Shown here piece after piece: positions 8,738-18,695 of a stretch of DNA of 64,000 bases. The position numbers and the translations under genes are program-made. Positions within the stretch are counted from its first letter, which is position 1, and each line of letters starts with the position of its first letter. This stretch comes from Nitrosomonas cryotolerans ATCC 49181. GTDB lineage: Bacteria; Pseudomonadota; Gammaproteobacteria; Burkholderiales; Nitrosomonadaceae. The notes below the pieces were generated by a model. That model was not told the DNA's origin. It saw nothing but the letters and a program-made list of their open reading frames with translations, and made no database searches. Location: assembly GCF_900143275.1 (NCBI RefSeq), contig NZ_FSRO01000001.1, positions 1,630,116 through 1,694,115 of the forward strand, written 5' to 3'.

Positions 8738-10378
8738 ATGAGTGATGATTCAAATTCATGTGCAATTGCCCGTGAGACGTTGCGGCAATTGGCCTTACTC
8801 AAGATTTCACCCACGCCGGATAATTACCACAGGTTATACCATGAGATTGCGGGTCATTCCGCTAATCGCATGTGCTTGAATACAGCAGAGATGCTTTCCG
8901 AAATCGCAGCAGAATTACCTCACAATACGCCAGAATCGCTGCACTGCGCCAATAGATTGAGACAGGCTGTCAATGATAAGGATTGGTATCAATATAAAGC
9001 TACATTAATAAATCTGATTGAAATGACAGTTGTATCAGGGGTCATTTCGAAGCCGCCAGATTCTGTCATACCGGGGCCGGATGGTGCCCGAACTTCTGTT
9101 CATGAACAAATGAAGGTTGAGGATACTGATAATGGCTCACTGTTGCTATCACAAAGTGATCCAGTTGAGAATTCTCGTCTATCCGCGCATTTGCAGAAAT
9201 TTATGGTTCAGATACTAGAGCACATTGCAACGATGCAGCTCGGTGATACCGTATTAACGGATGAGGCCCGGTTTTTGGCTTTACAGGTATGGAAAGTTAA
9301 CGATCAGCAGGAAACAAACGAATTTATCATGCGTTTTCAGCAATTCTGTATCCACTTTGAATCATGTGGTGAGAATGCTATCAAGCTGCAGCGTGGTTTA
9401 TTGAGATTGATCAATTTGCTCATGGACAGTACCAGTGAATTGTTGGTGGATGATCAATGGGTAAAAAATCAGCTTGCCAAGCTACGAACAACGATGGCCA
9501 CGCCATTGAGCCTGCAAATTGTTGAGCAGGCTGAGCATCAGTTGGAAGCAATGATGCGTAAACAAGACATCATAAAAGATCATCTATCTAAAGCTAAAAC
9601 AGCCTTGAAACAGATGGTAACTTATCTAATTGATAGTATTGAGGAGCTATCTAATACAACCAATGGCTATCAGGATAAGATTGAATACTATTCAGAAAAA
9701 ACGGGGCAGATTGATAATATTGAAGAACTGAATGAGTTGCTTGTAGAAATGATGCGTGATACCAAACAGATACAGGCGAATGTATTAAGCTCTCGTAATG
9801 ATTTTCTGGCAGTACGCGCGGAAGTTGATATGGCGCAGAATAAGATCAGCCAGCTAGAGTCTGAACTGCGACAAATGGGCGAAAAAGTACATCAGGACCA
9901 TTTGACAGGTATTTTGAATCGACGGGGTTTGGATATTGCTTTTAAGCGTGAATCATCCCGTGCCAAACGGCACCAAATACCACTATGTCTTGCTTTACTT
10001 GATATTGATAACTTTAAGCGGCTAAATGATACTTACGGCCATAAAGTCGGAGATGATGCGCTAATTTATTTAGTCGAGGCAGTGAAGGATACGACCCGCC
10101 CAGATGACGTTATTGCGCGCTTTGGTGGAGAAGAGTTTGTAATTCTGTTACCTAATACGGATTTGGAGAAAGCGATAACGGTCTTATCAAGGATACAGCG
10201 TAATCTGACCAAGAAATTCTTTCTTCATGAAAATAAACGTTTATTAATTACCTTTAGTGCTGGTGTCGCAGAATATCAAGCGGGGGAGCTGCAACAGAAT
10301 ATGATGATGCGTGCAGACGCAGCAATGTATCGTGCGAAAAATAATGGTAAAAATCAGATCGTCGCGGATACAGGATAG
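8738..10378 (+). CDS. GGDEF-domain diguanylate cyclase
   Basis: A 546-residue soluble protein. The first 360 residues are mostly helical, beginning with a SCAIARETLRQLALLKISPT segment seen at the N-terminus of one class of GGDEF proteins, and end in a coiled coil (about 320-385). The C-terminal GGDEF domain (about 385-545) has an intact active-site GGEEF, DHLTGILNRRGLD at its start, and an RPDD motif five residues before GGEEF. RPDD fits the RxxD inhibitory site that binds c-di-GMP. It should therefore make c-di-GMP from GTP with product inhibition. The ATG at 8738 has only a weak ribosome site. It stands alone downstream of the two-component pair. Confidence 0.92.
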   Translation: MSDDSNSCAIARETLRQLALLKISPTPDNYHRLYHEIAGHSANRMCLNTAEMLSEIAAELPHNTPESLHCANRLRQAVNDKDWYQYKATLINLIEMTVVSGVISKPPDSVIPGPDGARTSVHEQMKVEDTDNGSLLLSQSDPVENSRLSAHLQKFMVQILEHIATMQLGDTVLTDEARFLALQVWKVNDQQETNEFIMRFQQFCIHFESCGENAIKLQRGLLRLINLLMDSTSELLVDDQWVKNQLAKLRTTMATPLSLQIVEQAEHQLEAMMRKQDIIKDHLSKAKTALKQMVTYLIDSIEELSNTTNGYQDKIEYYSEKTGQIDNIEELNELLVEMMRDTKQIQANVLSSRNDFLAVRAEVDMAQNKISQLESELRQMGEKVHQDHLTGILNRRGLDIAFKRESSRAKRHQIPLCLALLDIDNFKRLNDTYGHKVGDDALIYLVEAVKDTTRPDDVIARFGGEEFVILLPNTDLEKAITVLSRIQRNLTKKFFLHENKRLLITFSAGVAEYQAGELQQNMMMRADAAMYRAKNNGKNQIVADTG

Positions 10379-10517
10379 GTCGGATTATTATTTCTCATGT
10401 AAATTCTCGAGTTGTATCATAAATAGTGCTTGATTCCTCTTCTTATTCTCTTAATCATTCTTGATTTGGTCTGTATATTTGGTTTTTATAGCAGATTGTA
10501 TTGAAATGGATTATCTG

Positions 10518-10606
10518 GGCTTTTTGCAAAAGCTCTCACCATAAGTTTTATACTATTGATTATAAGGATTTAATTTTTCAGCTACTGGGGTTTTGCAAAG
10601 ATCTCT
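10518..10606 (+). mobile_element. 89-bp IS5-related MITE, copy A
   Basis: This segment matches two other 89-bp segments at 20296-20384 (inverted) and 48004-48092 (same orientation). All share ends with a TTTTGCAAAA palindromic core and an internal CTATTGATTATAA block. The left end here is diverged (GGCTTTTTGCAAAAGC); the right end reads GGGTTTTGCAAAGATCTC. It has no coding capacity. The ends resemble those of the IS5-like remnant at 20296-20780, so that family probably moved it. Confidence 0.75.
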
Positions 10607-10663
10607 ATCTGTAAGTTTACGCCCCGATTTTTTCGCTGGAATAGTGCTGAAATTGTTTGAGAT

Positions 10664-10690
10664 GAGCCTGCTATGCAGGTTCTTTTGTTT
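10664..10690 (+). terminator. Rho-independent terminator-like hairpin
   Basis: GAGCCTGC pairs with GCAGGTTC (one G-U pair) around a TAT loop and is followed by TTTTGTTT. It could end transcripts from the diguanylate cyclase gene, although it lies about 290 bases past its stop. The rest of the 430-base gap holds MITE copy A and no recognisable gene. Confidence 0.5.
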
Positions 10691-10843
10691 GTGGTGCTGA
10701 GAGCCAATATCAAGATGATGAGCTTTATTTACATTCAGGCCCTGTTTCTAGTGATTTAGAGGTATAACGCGCGGCGTTTAAGTCAATCTAATCGCGGCTT
10801 ATGGAATGTGCCGCGTTATATATTGGCTTTAATGGAGAATAAA

Positions 10844-12082
10844 ATGGAAGGTGTTTTTTTCGGTAAGCAGCCGATTCTGGATCGCGATCAAAATCTGGTG
10901 GCTTATGAATTGCTTTTTCGATTGGATCAGGCAGCGACGACGGCTCATATTACCAATGGATTATCGGCTACAGCCAATGTAATCATTAATGCATATGGCC
11001 AATTGGGGATTCAGAATGTATTAGATCAACAACGCGGGTTTATTAACGTTGATGCTGAGCTGTTAATGAGTGATGCAATCTATTTTTTGCCTAATAATCA
11101 TGTTGTACTTGAAATGCTGGAAACGATTGATATCACGGAGGAGATTATCCAGCGCTGTATCGAGCTCAAGCAGATGGGCTATCAATTAGCGCTGGATGAT
11201 GTGGTTGAGGTCAATGATAAGATTGCATTACTTTTACCCATTGTTAATGTGGTCAAGATTGATGTACTTGCTCTGGAGGAAGCTGCTCTCGTTAGCATTG
11301 TGAATGTGCTGAAGCGATGGCCAGTCCTGCTTCTAGCCGAAAAAATAGAAAATCGTGAACAAGCGAATCGCTGCATGGAGCTCGGTTTTCAAATGTTTCA
11401 AGGCTATTATTTTGCAAAGCCCGAAATTGTCTCGGGCAGACGGGCTGATCCTGCTAAATTTTTATTGCTAAAATTATTAACACTCGTTATGGGTGACAGT
11501 GATATTGATACCATTGAGGAGGAATTCAAGCGCCACCCTGGATTGAGTTATAATTTAATACGTATGGTCAATTCGGCCGCTTGTGGCTTGCCTCAGAAGG
11601 TTAATTCTATCAAGCAGGCAATTATGATATTGGGGCGCAAGCAATTGCAAAGATGGATACAGTTGCTGCTTTATGCTGCTGATTCATCTAATGGGGGGGT
11701 GTCAAATGCTTTGCTGCAGACAGCCGCTACGCGCGGTAAATTAATGGAACTGATTGCCAAAATAGATCGCCCCTACGATAAAAACCATCAAGAGCGCGCT
11801 TTTATGATTGGAATCCTGTCTTTGTTGGATGTTTTGCTCGGCATTGAGATACAGCAGATTGTCAATAAGCTGGAAATCTCAGAAGATATGAGCCAGGCAC
11901 TGCTTTATCGGGATGGACGTTTAGGCCAGGTGTTAGGATTGATTGAAGCAAATGAAAAAGGAGATATTGCTGCAATCCAGGTTATTCTTGAGAAGCTTGA
12001 TTTTTTGAGTCTCAGTGAGTTGAGTCATATGGAGCTTGAAGCACTCGGCTGGACCAATCGTATTGGTGATGTTGCCAATTAA
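10844..12082 (+). CDS. EAL-HDOD (CdgJ/YuxH-type) signalling protein
   Basis: About 412 residues. The N-terminal half (about 5-200) is an EAL-fold domain beginning VFFGKQPILDRDQNLVAYEL. The EAL motif is replaced by YELLFR and several metal ligands are missing, so c-di-GMP hydrolysis is unlikely. The C-terminal half (about 205-400) is an HDOD domain, with DIDTIEEEFKRHPGLSYNLI and the AIMILGRKQLQRWIQL helix. This two-domain architecture (CdgJ in Vibrio) is known to influence motility. I chose ATG 10844 because GGAG lies seven bases upstream; in-frame GTG 10808 and ATG 10832 are alternatives. Position just before cheA fits a motility role. Confidence 0.85.
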   Translation: MEGVFFGKQPILDRDQNLVAYELLFRLDQAATTAHITNGLSATANVIINAYGQLGIQNVLDQQRGFINVDAELLMSDAIYFLPNNHVVLEMLETIDITEEIIQRCIELKQMGYQLALDDVVEVNDKIALLLPIVNVVKIDVLALEEAALVSIVNVLKRWPVLLLAEKIENREQANRCMELGFQMFQGYYFAKPEIVSGRRADPAKFLLLKLLTLVMGDSDIDTIEEEFKRHPGLSYNLIRMVNSAACGLPQKVNSIKQAIMILGRKQLQRWIQLLLYAADSSNGGVSNALLQTAATRGKLMELIAKIDRPYDKNHQERAFMIGILSLLDVLLGIEIQQIVNKLEISEDMSQALLYRDGRLGQVLGLIEANEKGDIAAIQVILEKLDFLSLSELSHMELEALGWTNRIGDVAN

Positions 12083-12431
12083 ATTAAATAACCCATTGCT
12101 GTTTAGAATCCACATTCACCTAGCTCAGCTTTGTCTGTAGTAATCATCCAGCTTTGCTGAGCAGCTGAGGAAAGCACTTACAATCAATGCCAGCCTAAAA
12201 GGATTGTTATACAGTCTGGCATATTCATTTCATCATCTATTCTATTTGTGGCGGCAGTTGTGTGCTCGCCTCGGGTATGACTAATCTCGGATTGTACAGT
12301 TAAGGGAGATTACTTCAGTTACAAGCAATGATTGTTCTTGATCTGGTAGCATCCATAAATTTTACAGATCGATGTGGCCTGTTCGTCTGCTCAGTTGTTA
12401 GGTTAATCGGTATATTTAAAATGGACTGCAA
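12083..12431. other. Intergenic region before cheA
   Basis: No gene is visible in these 349 bases. A 6-bp inverted repeat (TGCCAG at 12188 and CTGGCA at 12216) could form a loose hairpin. I could not find a convincing sigma-28 promoter for cheA. Confidence 0.5.
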
Positions 12432-14864
12432 ATGAGTATAGATCTGGAGCAATTTTACGCGTTGTTTTTTGAAGAATCATCAGAGCTATTAGTCAGGATG
12501 GAAACTTGTCTACTTGAACTCGATGTGCATGCACTCGAGTTGGAGGACTTGAATACCGTATTCCATACGGTGCATTCGATTAAGGGCGGTGCCAGTACTT
12601 TCGGTTTTACTGACATCATAGACATGACTCATTCGCTTGAAACATTGCTTGATAAATTGCGTAAGGGGGAACTTGAGCTTCACAATGAAGTGATTGATAT
12701 TTTTCTCAAGGCAAATGATGTTATCAAGAGTCAGCTTGCTGAATATCGTGGCAATGGTCAGGTTGACCCAACGATTGTGGCTGAGGTGTATAAGGCATTA
12801 AAGCAATTTTCTGAAGTGACGCCCACGTTCGATAAAAGAGTTTCTCCACCTCAATCTGATCCGATTATTCATTCCCAAACGATACCATCGGATGCAATCC
12901 AAATCGAGGCGACGAATAGTGCGGCCAAACCGCTTATAAAGACGCTTGATGCATCAATAGAAACCCCTGCGCCTGCGATAGCGAATGATAACGATGAAAC
13001 CAGAGTCAAAGAGTGCTTGCAATCGCCATCACGACAGGAAATAGCCGATAAGGAACTCGCTGTGCAAGCGGGTGAAAGTGAAACACAGAAAAGCTCTGAA
13101 TTGATTGCCCCTTCCAGCGAAATATCATGGATGCGCGTCCGTGTTGAGAAAGTGGATGAAATAGTCAATTTGATTGGTGAGCTCGTTATTACTCAAACCA
13201 TGCTGGTACAGACAACTTCGCAACTGGATCCTGTCATTCATGAAAATCTGCTCAGCAAAGTGGATCAACTTGCACGTAATACCCAGGATTTGCAAGTGGC
13301 TGCAATGTCGATTCGCATGTTACCCATTAGTTTCGTGTTCAGCCGTTTTTCACGTGTCGTGCATGATCTGGCTATGAAACTCAATAAGCAGGTTGAGTTG
13401 GAAACAATGGGTGCAGACACGAGGCTGGATAAAAGCTTAATTGAGAAAATTATAGATCCCCTGACTCATTTGGTGCGCAACAGTCTGGATCACGGAATTG
13501 AATTACCCGAAAAACGTATGGCAGCAAATAAGCCGGCTAAAGGTACCATTACGCTGCGTGCTTTTTATCAAGGAAACAGGATCATCATTGAGGTGAGCGA
13601 TGATGGCGGCGGTTTGGATCGGGAAAGAATACTTAAGAAAGCCAAAGAGCATGGGTTATCAGCGGATGATGGTATGTCTGATCAGGAAGTCTGGATGCTG
13701 ATATTTGAATCTGGTTTCTCAACGGTAGAAGCGATTACGGATATTTCTGGTCGTGGCATGGGGATGGATATTGTCAAATGTACTATTCAAGCAATGGGTG
13801 GGTACATAGAAATCCATTCGATTCCTGGAATCGGCACCACGATTTCAATTCGTCTGCCACTCACATTGGTTATTCTGGATGGTTTGTCGGTCGCAGTCGG
13901 TGATCAGGTACTTATTGTGCCTCTCATGTATATTTTGGAATCATTGCAACCGAAAGCGGGTGATATTAAAGCAGTCAATGGGCAAGGATATGTGGTGCAA
14001 ATTCGCGGTGATTATTTGCCAGTTATTGTTTTGCAAGAAGTTCTCGATATACGATCAGAGGCCATTGACATTGATAATGGTATCCTTGTTGTTCTTGAGG
14101 CGGAGGGATATAAAGCAGCCTTATTAGTCGATACATTGCTAGGGCAGCATCAAGCCGTGATTAAAAATCTAGAGAGCAATTATCGTCGGGTTCGTGGTAT
14201 CTCAGGTGCGACCATCATGGGTGATGGCAAAGTGGCATTAATTCTGAACATAATCGAAATTGTGATGATGTCACAGCATGAATTAATAAGACAATCTCAT
14301 CGTTTTCATAAATCCCCTGCATTAATTTCTCAGTCTAAGGAGGTAGCCCGTAATATGTCACAGAAACAGGCGACGAGTGCAGTCGAATCAGATGGTAAGC
14401 ATGTGGATCTGCCCTCTGGTGAGTTTCTTATATTTCACTTAGGAAAGGAAGTATATGGGATCGATATTTTAAAAGTGAAGGAGATACGAACATACGATGG
14501 GGTTACTCAGATTGCCAATACGCCTGATTTTATAAAAGGCGTCATTAATTTACGTGGAATTATTGTGCCGATTATCGACATGCGAATCAAGCTTAAACTG
14601 GGAAGTGTTGAATATGATGCGCTTACGATCGTTATTATTCTGAATGTATTAGGGCGGGTAATGGGTATAGTGGTGGATGGCGTTCCAGATGTAATTAATC
14701 TTGACGTGGCGCAAATTCAGCCAGTGCCCGTATTGGGTTCGGTTATTGATACTGAATATATCATGGGACTAGGTACAGCGGATAATCAAATGGTGATTCT
14801 CATTGACATTGAAGAACTTATGGGAAGTGCGGAAATGGATTTGATTGATCAGGCGGTCAAATAA
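12432..14864 (+). CDS. cheA: Chemotaxis histidine kinase CheA with an extra C-terminal CheW domain
   Basis: An 810-residue protein. Residues 1-115 form the HPt (P1) domain with the phospho-His in HTVHSIKGGASTFGF. About 120-215 are a long acidic linker with no clear P2 CheY-binding domain. About 225-290 are the P3 dimerisation domain, and 290-475 the ATPase (N-box LVRNSLDHGIE, G1 SDDGGGLD, G2 GRGMGMDIV). About 480-610 are the usual P5 CheW-like domain. After a linker near 620-655, a second CheW domain follows (EFLIFHLGKEVYGIDILKVK to the end). CheA phosphorylates CheY and CheB in receptor arrays. No separate cheW or cheY is seen in the window, and the fused CheW may supply coupling. mcp, cheR and cheB follow. 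Confidence 0.94.
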   Translation: MSIDLEQFYALFFEESSELLVRMETCLLELDVHALELEDLNTVFHTVHSIKGGASTFGFTDIIDMTHSLETLLDKLRKGELELHNEVIDIFLKANDVIKSQLAEYRGNGQVDPTIVAEVYKALKQFSEVTPTFDKRVSPPQSDPIIHSQTIPSDAIQIEATNSAAKPLIKTLDASIETPAPAIANDNDETRVKECLQSPSRQEIADKELAVQAGESETQKSSELIAPSSEISWMRVRVEKVDEIVNLIGELVITQTMLVQTTSQLDPVIHENLLSKVDQLARNTQDLQVAAMSIRMLPISFVFSRFSRVVHDLAMKLNKQVELETMGADTRLDKSLIEKIIDPLTHLVRNSLDHGIELPEKRMAANKPAKGTITLRAFYQGNRIIIEVSDDGGGLDRERILKKAKEHGLSADDGMSDQEVWMLIFESGFSTVEAITDISGRGMGMDIVKCTIQAMGGYIEIHSIPGIGTTISIRLPLTLVILDGLSVAVGDQVLIVPLMYILESLQPKAGDIKAVNGQGYVVQIRGDYLPVIVLQEVLDIRSEAIDIDNGILVVLEAEGYKAALLVDTLLGQHQAVIKNLESNYRRVRGISGATIMGDGKVALILNIIEIVMMSQHELIRQSHRFHKSPALISQSKEVARNMSQKQATSAVESDGKHVDLPSGEFLIFHLGKEVYGIDILKVKEIRTYDGVTQIANTPDFIKGVINLRGIIVPIIDMRIKLKLGSVEYDALTIVIILNVLGRVMGIVVDGVPDVINLDVAQIQPVPVLGSVIDTEYIMGLGTADNQMVILIDIEELMGSAEMDLIDQAVK

Positions 14865-14897
14865 TTTTATTGAGTTATTGGGAGTAAGGGGAGCTTG

Positions 14898-16595
14898 ATG
14901 TTTAATAACATCACGATAAAGTCGCAACTGATGTTTGTTACGGGACTATTATCCGTATTGTTGGTAAGTATTGGCGGGCTAGGTTTGTATGGTACTAACC
15001 AGGCAAATGATCGTCTGCGTACAGTCTATTTGGATCGTGCCATGCCGCTAATAGATTTGGCGGGCCTTCTCGATGGCGTTCAGCGTTCACGCTTGAATGT
15101 CCTGCTGGCGGCTAATTTAAGAAATGTTGCGGGTGCAAAACAAAGGATTGAGCTTATTGCCAAGCTGGATGTTGAGATTAAGAACAGATGGCAAATATAT
15201 ATGACAACGGTCTTGACGCCTGAGGAAAAAATACTGGCCAATAATTTTATCCGGCAATGGGCAGCGTATCGTACGTCCCGCAACCGTACAATGAATTTTG
15301 TGGTTAACGGCGATTTTAATGCAGCCATAAATAATCTGGCAACAGACGCAATGAAGAAATTCGGCATTTTGCATACGACTTTATCTGCGTTAATAAAGTT
15401 GCAAGGTGACATTGCTGCACAGGAACATGCTCAGGCACAGAGTGATTATGAAAAGATTTTTATGATTTCGACTATTGCATCATCATTGGGTGTCCTGTTG
15501 ATAGTCTTGATTGGGTTTTTGTTGATACGCGCGATTGTAACGCCATTGAATAAAGCGATTGCTATCGCTAATTCAGTTGCATCGGGTGATCTGACAAGTC
15601 ATATTGATGTCAACTCAACAAAGGGTGCGGGAAAATTGTTGCAAGCATTAAAGAAGATGGATGATAATTTGATCGACCTGGTCGATAAAGTACGGCTTAA
15701 TACTGATTCGATTACAACGGCCGCATGCGAGATTGTTTCGGGAAATACTGATTTGAGTCAGCGCACTGAAGAACAGGCATCAAGCCTGGAAGAAACCAGT
15801 GCTTCAATGGCAGAATTAACGGTTACAGTTAAACAGAATGCGAATAATGCCCAACAGGCAAATCAGCTGGCGGCGGGCGCTTCTGAGGTTGCGCTAAAAG
15901 GAGGCATCTTAGTCGATCGGATTATACAAACCATGGGTTCAATTAACCAGGGTTCAAAGAGGATAGTCGATATTATCAGCGTGATTGATGGCATTGCATT
16001 TCAAACGAATATTCTGGCATTGAATGCGGCGGTGGAAGCCGCGCGTGCGGGCGACCAAGGTCGCGGTTTTGCGGTCGTTGCTGCTGAAGTTCGCACATTA
16101 GCGCAGCGTTCTGCGACTGCGGCAAAGGAAATTAAAGCATTGATCCATGATTCTGTGGATAAGGTTGAGAAGGGTACGCGACTGGTAGATGAAGCAGGTA
16201 TCACTATGGACGAAATTGTCACTGCGGTTAAACGGGTGACGGACATCATGGCGGAGATAGCTATCGCTTCACGAGAACAGAGTTCGGGTATTGAACATGT
16301 GAATCAGGCAGTGGCACAGATGGATGAAATTACCCAGCAGAATGCGGCACTGGCAGAGGAGGTAGCAACTGCAGCAGAATCAATGCAAGAACAAGCTCAG
16401 GATTTATTGCAGGCCGTTATGGTATTCAAACTGGTCGGTGGTATGGCACCCGTACCCATCAAGAGAAGCAATCGTATTGCCGGTGCTGAAAGCCCGCCAT
16501 TTCATAGTGTGGGGAGCAAGACTATAACGAAATCAGGGCCTATTCCAACCCAGTTACGCAAAGAAAGCGGTGATGATGGATGGGAAAAGTTTTAA
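14898..16595 (+). CDS. Methyl-accepting chemotaxis protein
   Basis: 565 residues. TM1 lies at about 10-30 ([20 protein letters not shown]). A four-helix periplasmic sensor follows (about 35-185, Tar-like fold inferred from length and helicity). TM2 lies at about 190-212 ([16 protein letters not shown]), then HAMP (about 213-265). The signalling domain has a tip motif ending [20 protein letters not shown]. Length and methylation helices fit the 36-heptad class (inferred). ATG 14898 is preferred over TTG 14895 because GGGGAG lies five bases upstream. It lies 33 bases after cheA. The C-terminus has no clear NWETF-type CheR tether, ending DDGWEKF. Confidence 0.93.
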   Translation: MFNNITIKSQLMFVTGLLSVLLVSIGGLGLYGTNQANDRLRTVYLDRAMPLIDLAGLLDGVQRSRLNVLLAANLRNVAGAKQRIELIAKLDVEIKNRWQIYMTTVLTPEEKILANNFIRQWAAYRTSRNRTMNFVVNGDFNAAINNLATDAMKKFGILHTTLSALIKLQGDIAAQEHAQAQSDYEKIFMISTIASSLGVLLIVLIGFLLIRAIVTPLNKAIAIANSVASGDLTSHIDVNSTKGAGKLLQALKKMDDNLIDLVDKVRLNTDSITTAACEIVSGNTDLSQRTEEQASSLEETSASMAELTVTVKQNANNAQQANQLAAGASEVALKGGILVDRIIQTMGSINQGSKRIVDIISVIDGIAFQTNILALNAAVEAARAGDQGRGFAVVAAEVRTLAQRSATAAKEIKALIHDSVDKVEKGTRLVDEAGITMDEIVTAVKRVTDIMAEIAIASREQSSGIEHVNQAVAQMDEITQQNAALAEEVATAAESMQEQAQDLLQAVMVFKLVGGMAPVPIKRSNRIAGAESPPFHSVGSKTITKSGPIPTQLRKESGDDGWEKF

Positions 16596-16777
16596 TAGAT
16601 CCTGTTCGGATTAAAAAGACAGATGATTAACCCTTTTTCTATCAGATATATTCTATCCGGAATTTTTCCTTTTTAGTGAGAATGATAAATCAGCCATGAC
16701 TCCTCAATGCTCAGTATTAATGGGTTTATTTTTATTCTATCCATACCACTTTTCAGAAGTGGGTAGTAATATTCAGG

Positions 16778-17644
16778 ATGTCTAATAAGCGATTATCTGA
16801 AGATCAGATTAAATATGAATTTAGTCTGACGCCATCTGATTTTAACCGAATCAGAAAGTTGATTCGTGAGCATGCCGGTATTTCGCTGCCATTGAGTAAA
16901 CAGGGTATGGTTTATAGCCGCCTTGCCCGACGGCTGCGTGTTAACGGGCTACGTAATTTTAAGGAATATTTGGATTTCCTGGCGCAGGGTGATGCTATCG
17001 AGTTGGAAGCGTTTGTTAATGCCTTGACTACAAATACCACTGCATTTTTCCGGGAAGAACACCATTTCCCGATGCTGAAACAGCACATAGAGCAACGTAA
17101 AAATAAGAATAAAATCCATATCTGGTGCAGCGCATCCTCTACTGGTGAAGAGGCTTATTCAATAGCGATGACGATGGTTAAATTTTTCAAGTCGCTGACC
17201 CCGCCTGTTCATATTCTGGCGACTGATTTGAATGCTCATGTATTGGACAAAGCGGCGCAAGGCGTTTATTTGATGAATCAATTGGATAAATTCCCTCGAG
17301 ATTACCTGAAAGCGTTTTTTTTAAAAGGAACAAATCAAAATAGTGGTTTGATCAAAGTGCGGCAAGAATTAAAAAATATGGTTACTTTTCGGAAACTAAA
17401 TTTACTCGATGATCATTGGCCCGTACGGGGTAATTTTGATATTATTTTCTGTCGTAATGTAATGATTTATTTTGATAAAGAGACGCAATACAAAATTTTG
17501 CAGCGATTTGCGCCATTATTGACTGAAGATGGATTGTTATTTGCAGGCCATTCAGAGAGTTTTCTTCATGCCAGAAATCTATTTCGATTGCGCGAAAAAA
17601 CAGTTTACGAACTTAGCGGTCAGCGGAATGCACCTTGTGATTGA
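16778..17644 (+). CDS. cheR: Chemotaxis protein methyltransferase CheR
   Basis: 288 residues. The N-terminal helical CheR domain (about 10-85) has LIREHAGISLPLSKQGMVYS. The SAM-dependent methyltransferase domain follows, with TTNTTAFFREEHHF, the SAM-binding SASSTGEEAYSIAM, and NFDIIFCRNVMIYFD. It methylates receptor glutamates for adaptation. It follows the MCP gene after a 180-base gap with only a CAGG-like ribosome site. It is separated from cheB by a decayed transposon, so the usual cheR-cheB unit is split. Confidence 0.95.
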   Translation: MSNKRLSEDQIKYEFSLTPSDFNRIRKLIREHAGISLPLSKQGMVYSRLARRLRVNGLRNFKEYLDFLAQGDAIELEAFVNALTTNTTAFFREEHHFPMLKQHIEQRKNKNKIHIWCSASSTGEEAYSIAMTMVKFFKSLTPPVHILATDLNAHVLDKAAQGVYLMNQLDKFPRDYLKAFFLKGTNQNSGLIKVRQELKNMVTFRKLNLLDDHWPVRGNFDIIFCRNVMIYFDKETQYKILQRFAPLLTEDGLLFAGHSESFLHARNLFRLREKTVYELSGQRNAPCD

Positions 17645-17728
17645 GATATGCTGACCAATAGGTTGCCATAGTGTATATGGATAGCCAATTGAGAATACAG
17701 ATGATTCAATGGTTTTAACAGGCTGAAT

Positions 17729-17756
17729 GGAAATCCTCTCTGCTCAGAGGGAGGAT
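17729..17756 (+). repeat. IS605-type right-end-like hairpin
   Basis: GGAAATCCTCTCTGCTCAGA followed by GGGAGGATG resembles the right end shared by the intact IS605 copies (GGAATCCCCTTC, loop, then GGAAGGGGAGGATG). It lies just before the decayed tnpB and may mark a second, older insertion. The arms (CCTCT and AGAGG) pair. Confidence 0.45.
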
Positions 17757-18305
17757 GAAATAGTGCGGACGCCGCATGCGTTACGTTATTTGCTACGCTT
17801 TCGGATGGCACGATGTTTGAATCGGTCAACGCCTTCCGCGAAAACGCGGCAAAGCTGGCGAAATACCAATTTCAGCAACAATTGGAAAAAACAGGAACAG
17901 AAAATAGCGCGATTGCATCAGTGGGTAGCCTGTAGCGGGAATGATTTTCTCCACAAGACTTCTAACCGTATAAGCAAAAACCACGCGATGATTGTTATCG
18001 AAGGTCTGAAAGTCACGAATATGAGTAAGTCAGCAGCAGGTTCGATTGAATCGCCAGGACGAAGTGTCAAAGCCAAAATAGGCCTCAACAACTCGATTCT
18101 CGATCAGGGTTGGGGTGACGCCGCCAGTTGGAATACAAGCAAGCGTGGCGTGGCGGTGATGTGTTTGCCATCAATCCGCGTAACACAAGCCGGACGTGTC
18201 CGGCCTGCGACCATGTGTCCGTTTAGAATCGCACAACACAATCCAAGTTTGCGTGTGTCGAATGTGGGTACGCAGAAAATGCAGATCTCAACGCAGCCAT
18301 CAATA

Positions 18306-18325
18306 GAGATTTTTGCAAAAGTCTC
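18306..18325. repeat. Solo palindromic TIR of the IS5/MITE family
   Basis: GAGATTTTTGCAAAAGTCTC is the same near-palindromic end found on the 89-bp MITEs and the IS5-like remnant. It lies just after the tnpB-like AAINR codons and marks where another element joined or excised. Confidence 0.6.
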
Positions 18326-18335
18326 CAATATTCCA

Positions 18336-18360
18336 AGGACAGGACAGGACAGGACAGGAC
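18336..18360. repeat. Pentanucleotide tandem repeat, five units
   Basis: Five head-to-tail AGGAC units lie inside the decayed tnpB region, next to the solo TIR. They are probably slippage products in non-coding DNA. Confidence 0.9.
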
Positions 18361-18695
18361 ATGCTCAGCTCGCCTGATAAGTGAACGATGCAGCTATGTC
18401 GCCAGCAACAGAAATCCACCGAAGTCATCTACCCCATTCCGAGGTAGAGGCAGCAGGAATGATCTGTCTTTAGGCGGAGGAGGATGTCAATGTTCATCTG
18501 AGTGTGTCGCTATATAAGCATGGCTGTAATGCGGTTGATGGAATAGGGCATTTAAGCAGTCTGATTTCAGAGCTAAGGCTGTGCCGAATCATCGGTGCTG
18601 TTAATCAATAGGTTGCTGGATAAAACCAGCAGTTTCCGTTCGATGAAACTATTTCTTTGAAGGCATTCTTTATTCAATCCAAATGGAGTGTATCC

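Larger units (their letters stand above)
17768..18489 (+). pseudogene. Decayed IS605-family tnpB with right end
   Basis: Pieces in two frames match TnpB in order. First VTLFATLSDGTMFESVNAFR (the RuvC-I region, catalytic Asp not evident), then a shift to NWKKQEQKIARLHQWV and KNHAMIVIEGLKVTNMSKSA (RuvC-II, Glu kept), then LNNSILDQGWGDAASW. After another shift come YKQAWRGGDVFAINPRN, the zinc finger TCPACDHVSV, a stop, CVECGYAENADLNAAIN. A hairpin-type right end finishes GAGGATGTCAA near 18489. It is diverged from the four similar copies in this window, so it is an older or different element. It separates cheR and cheB. Confidence 0.85.
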
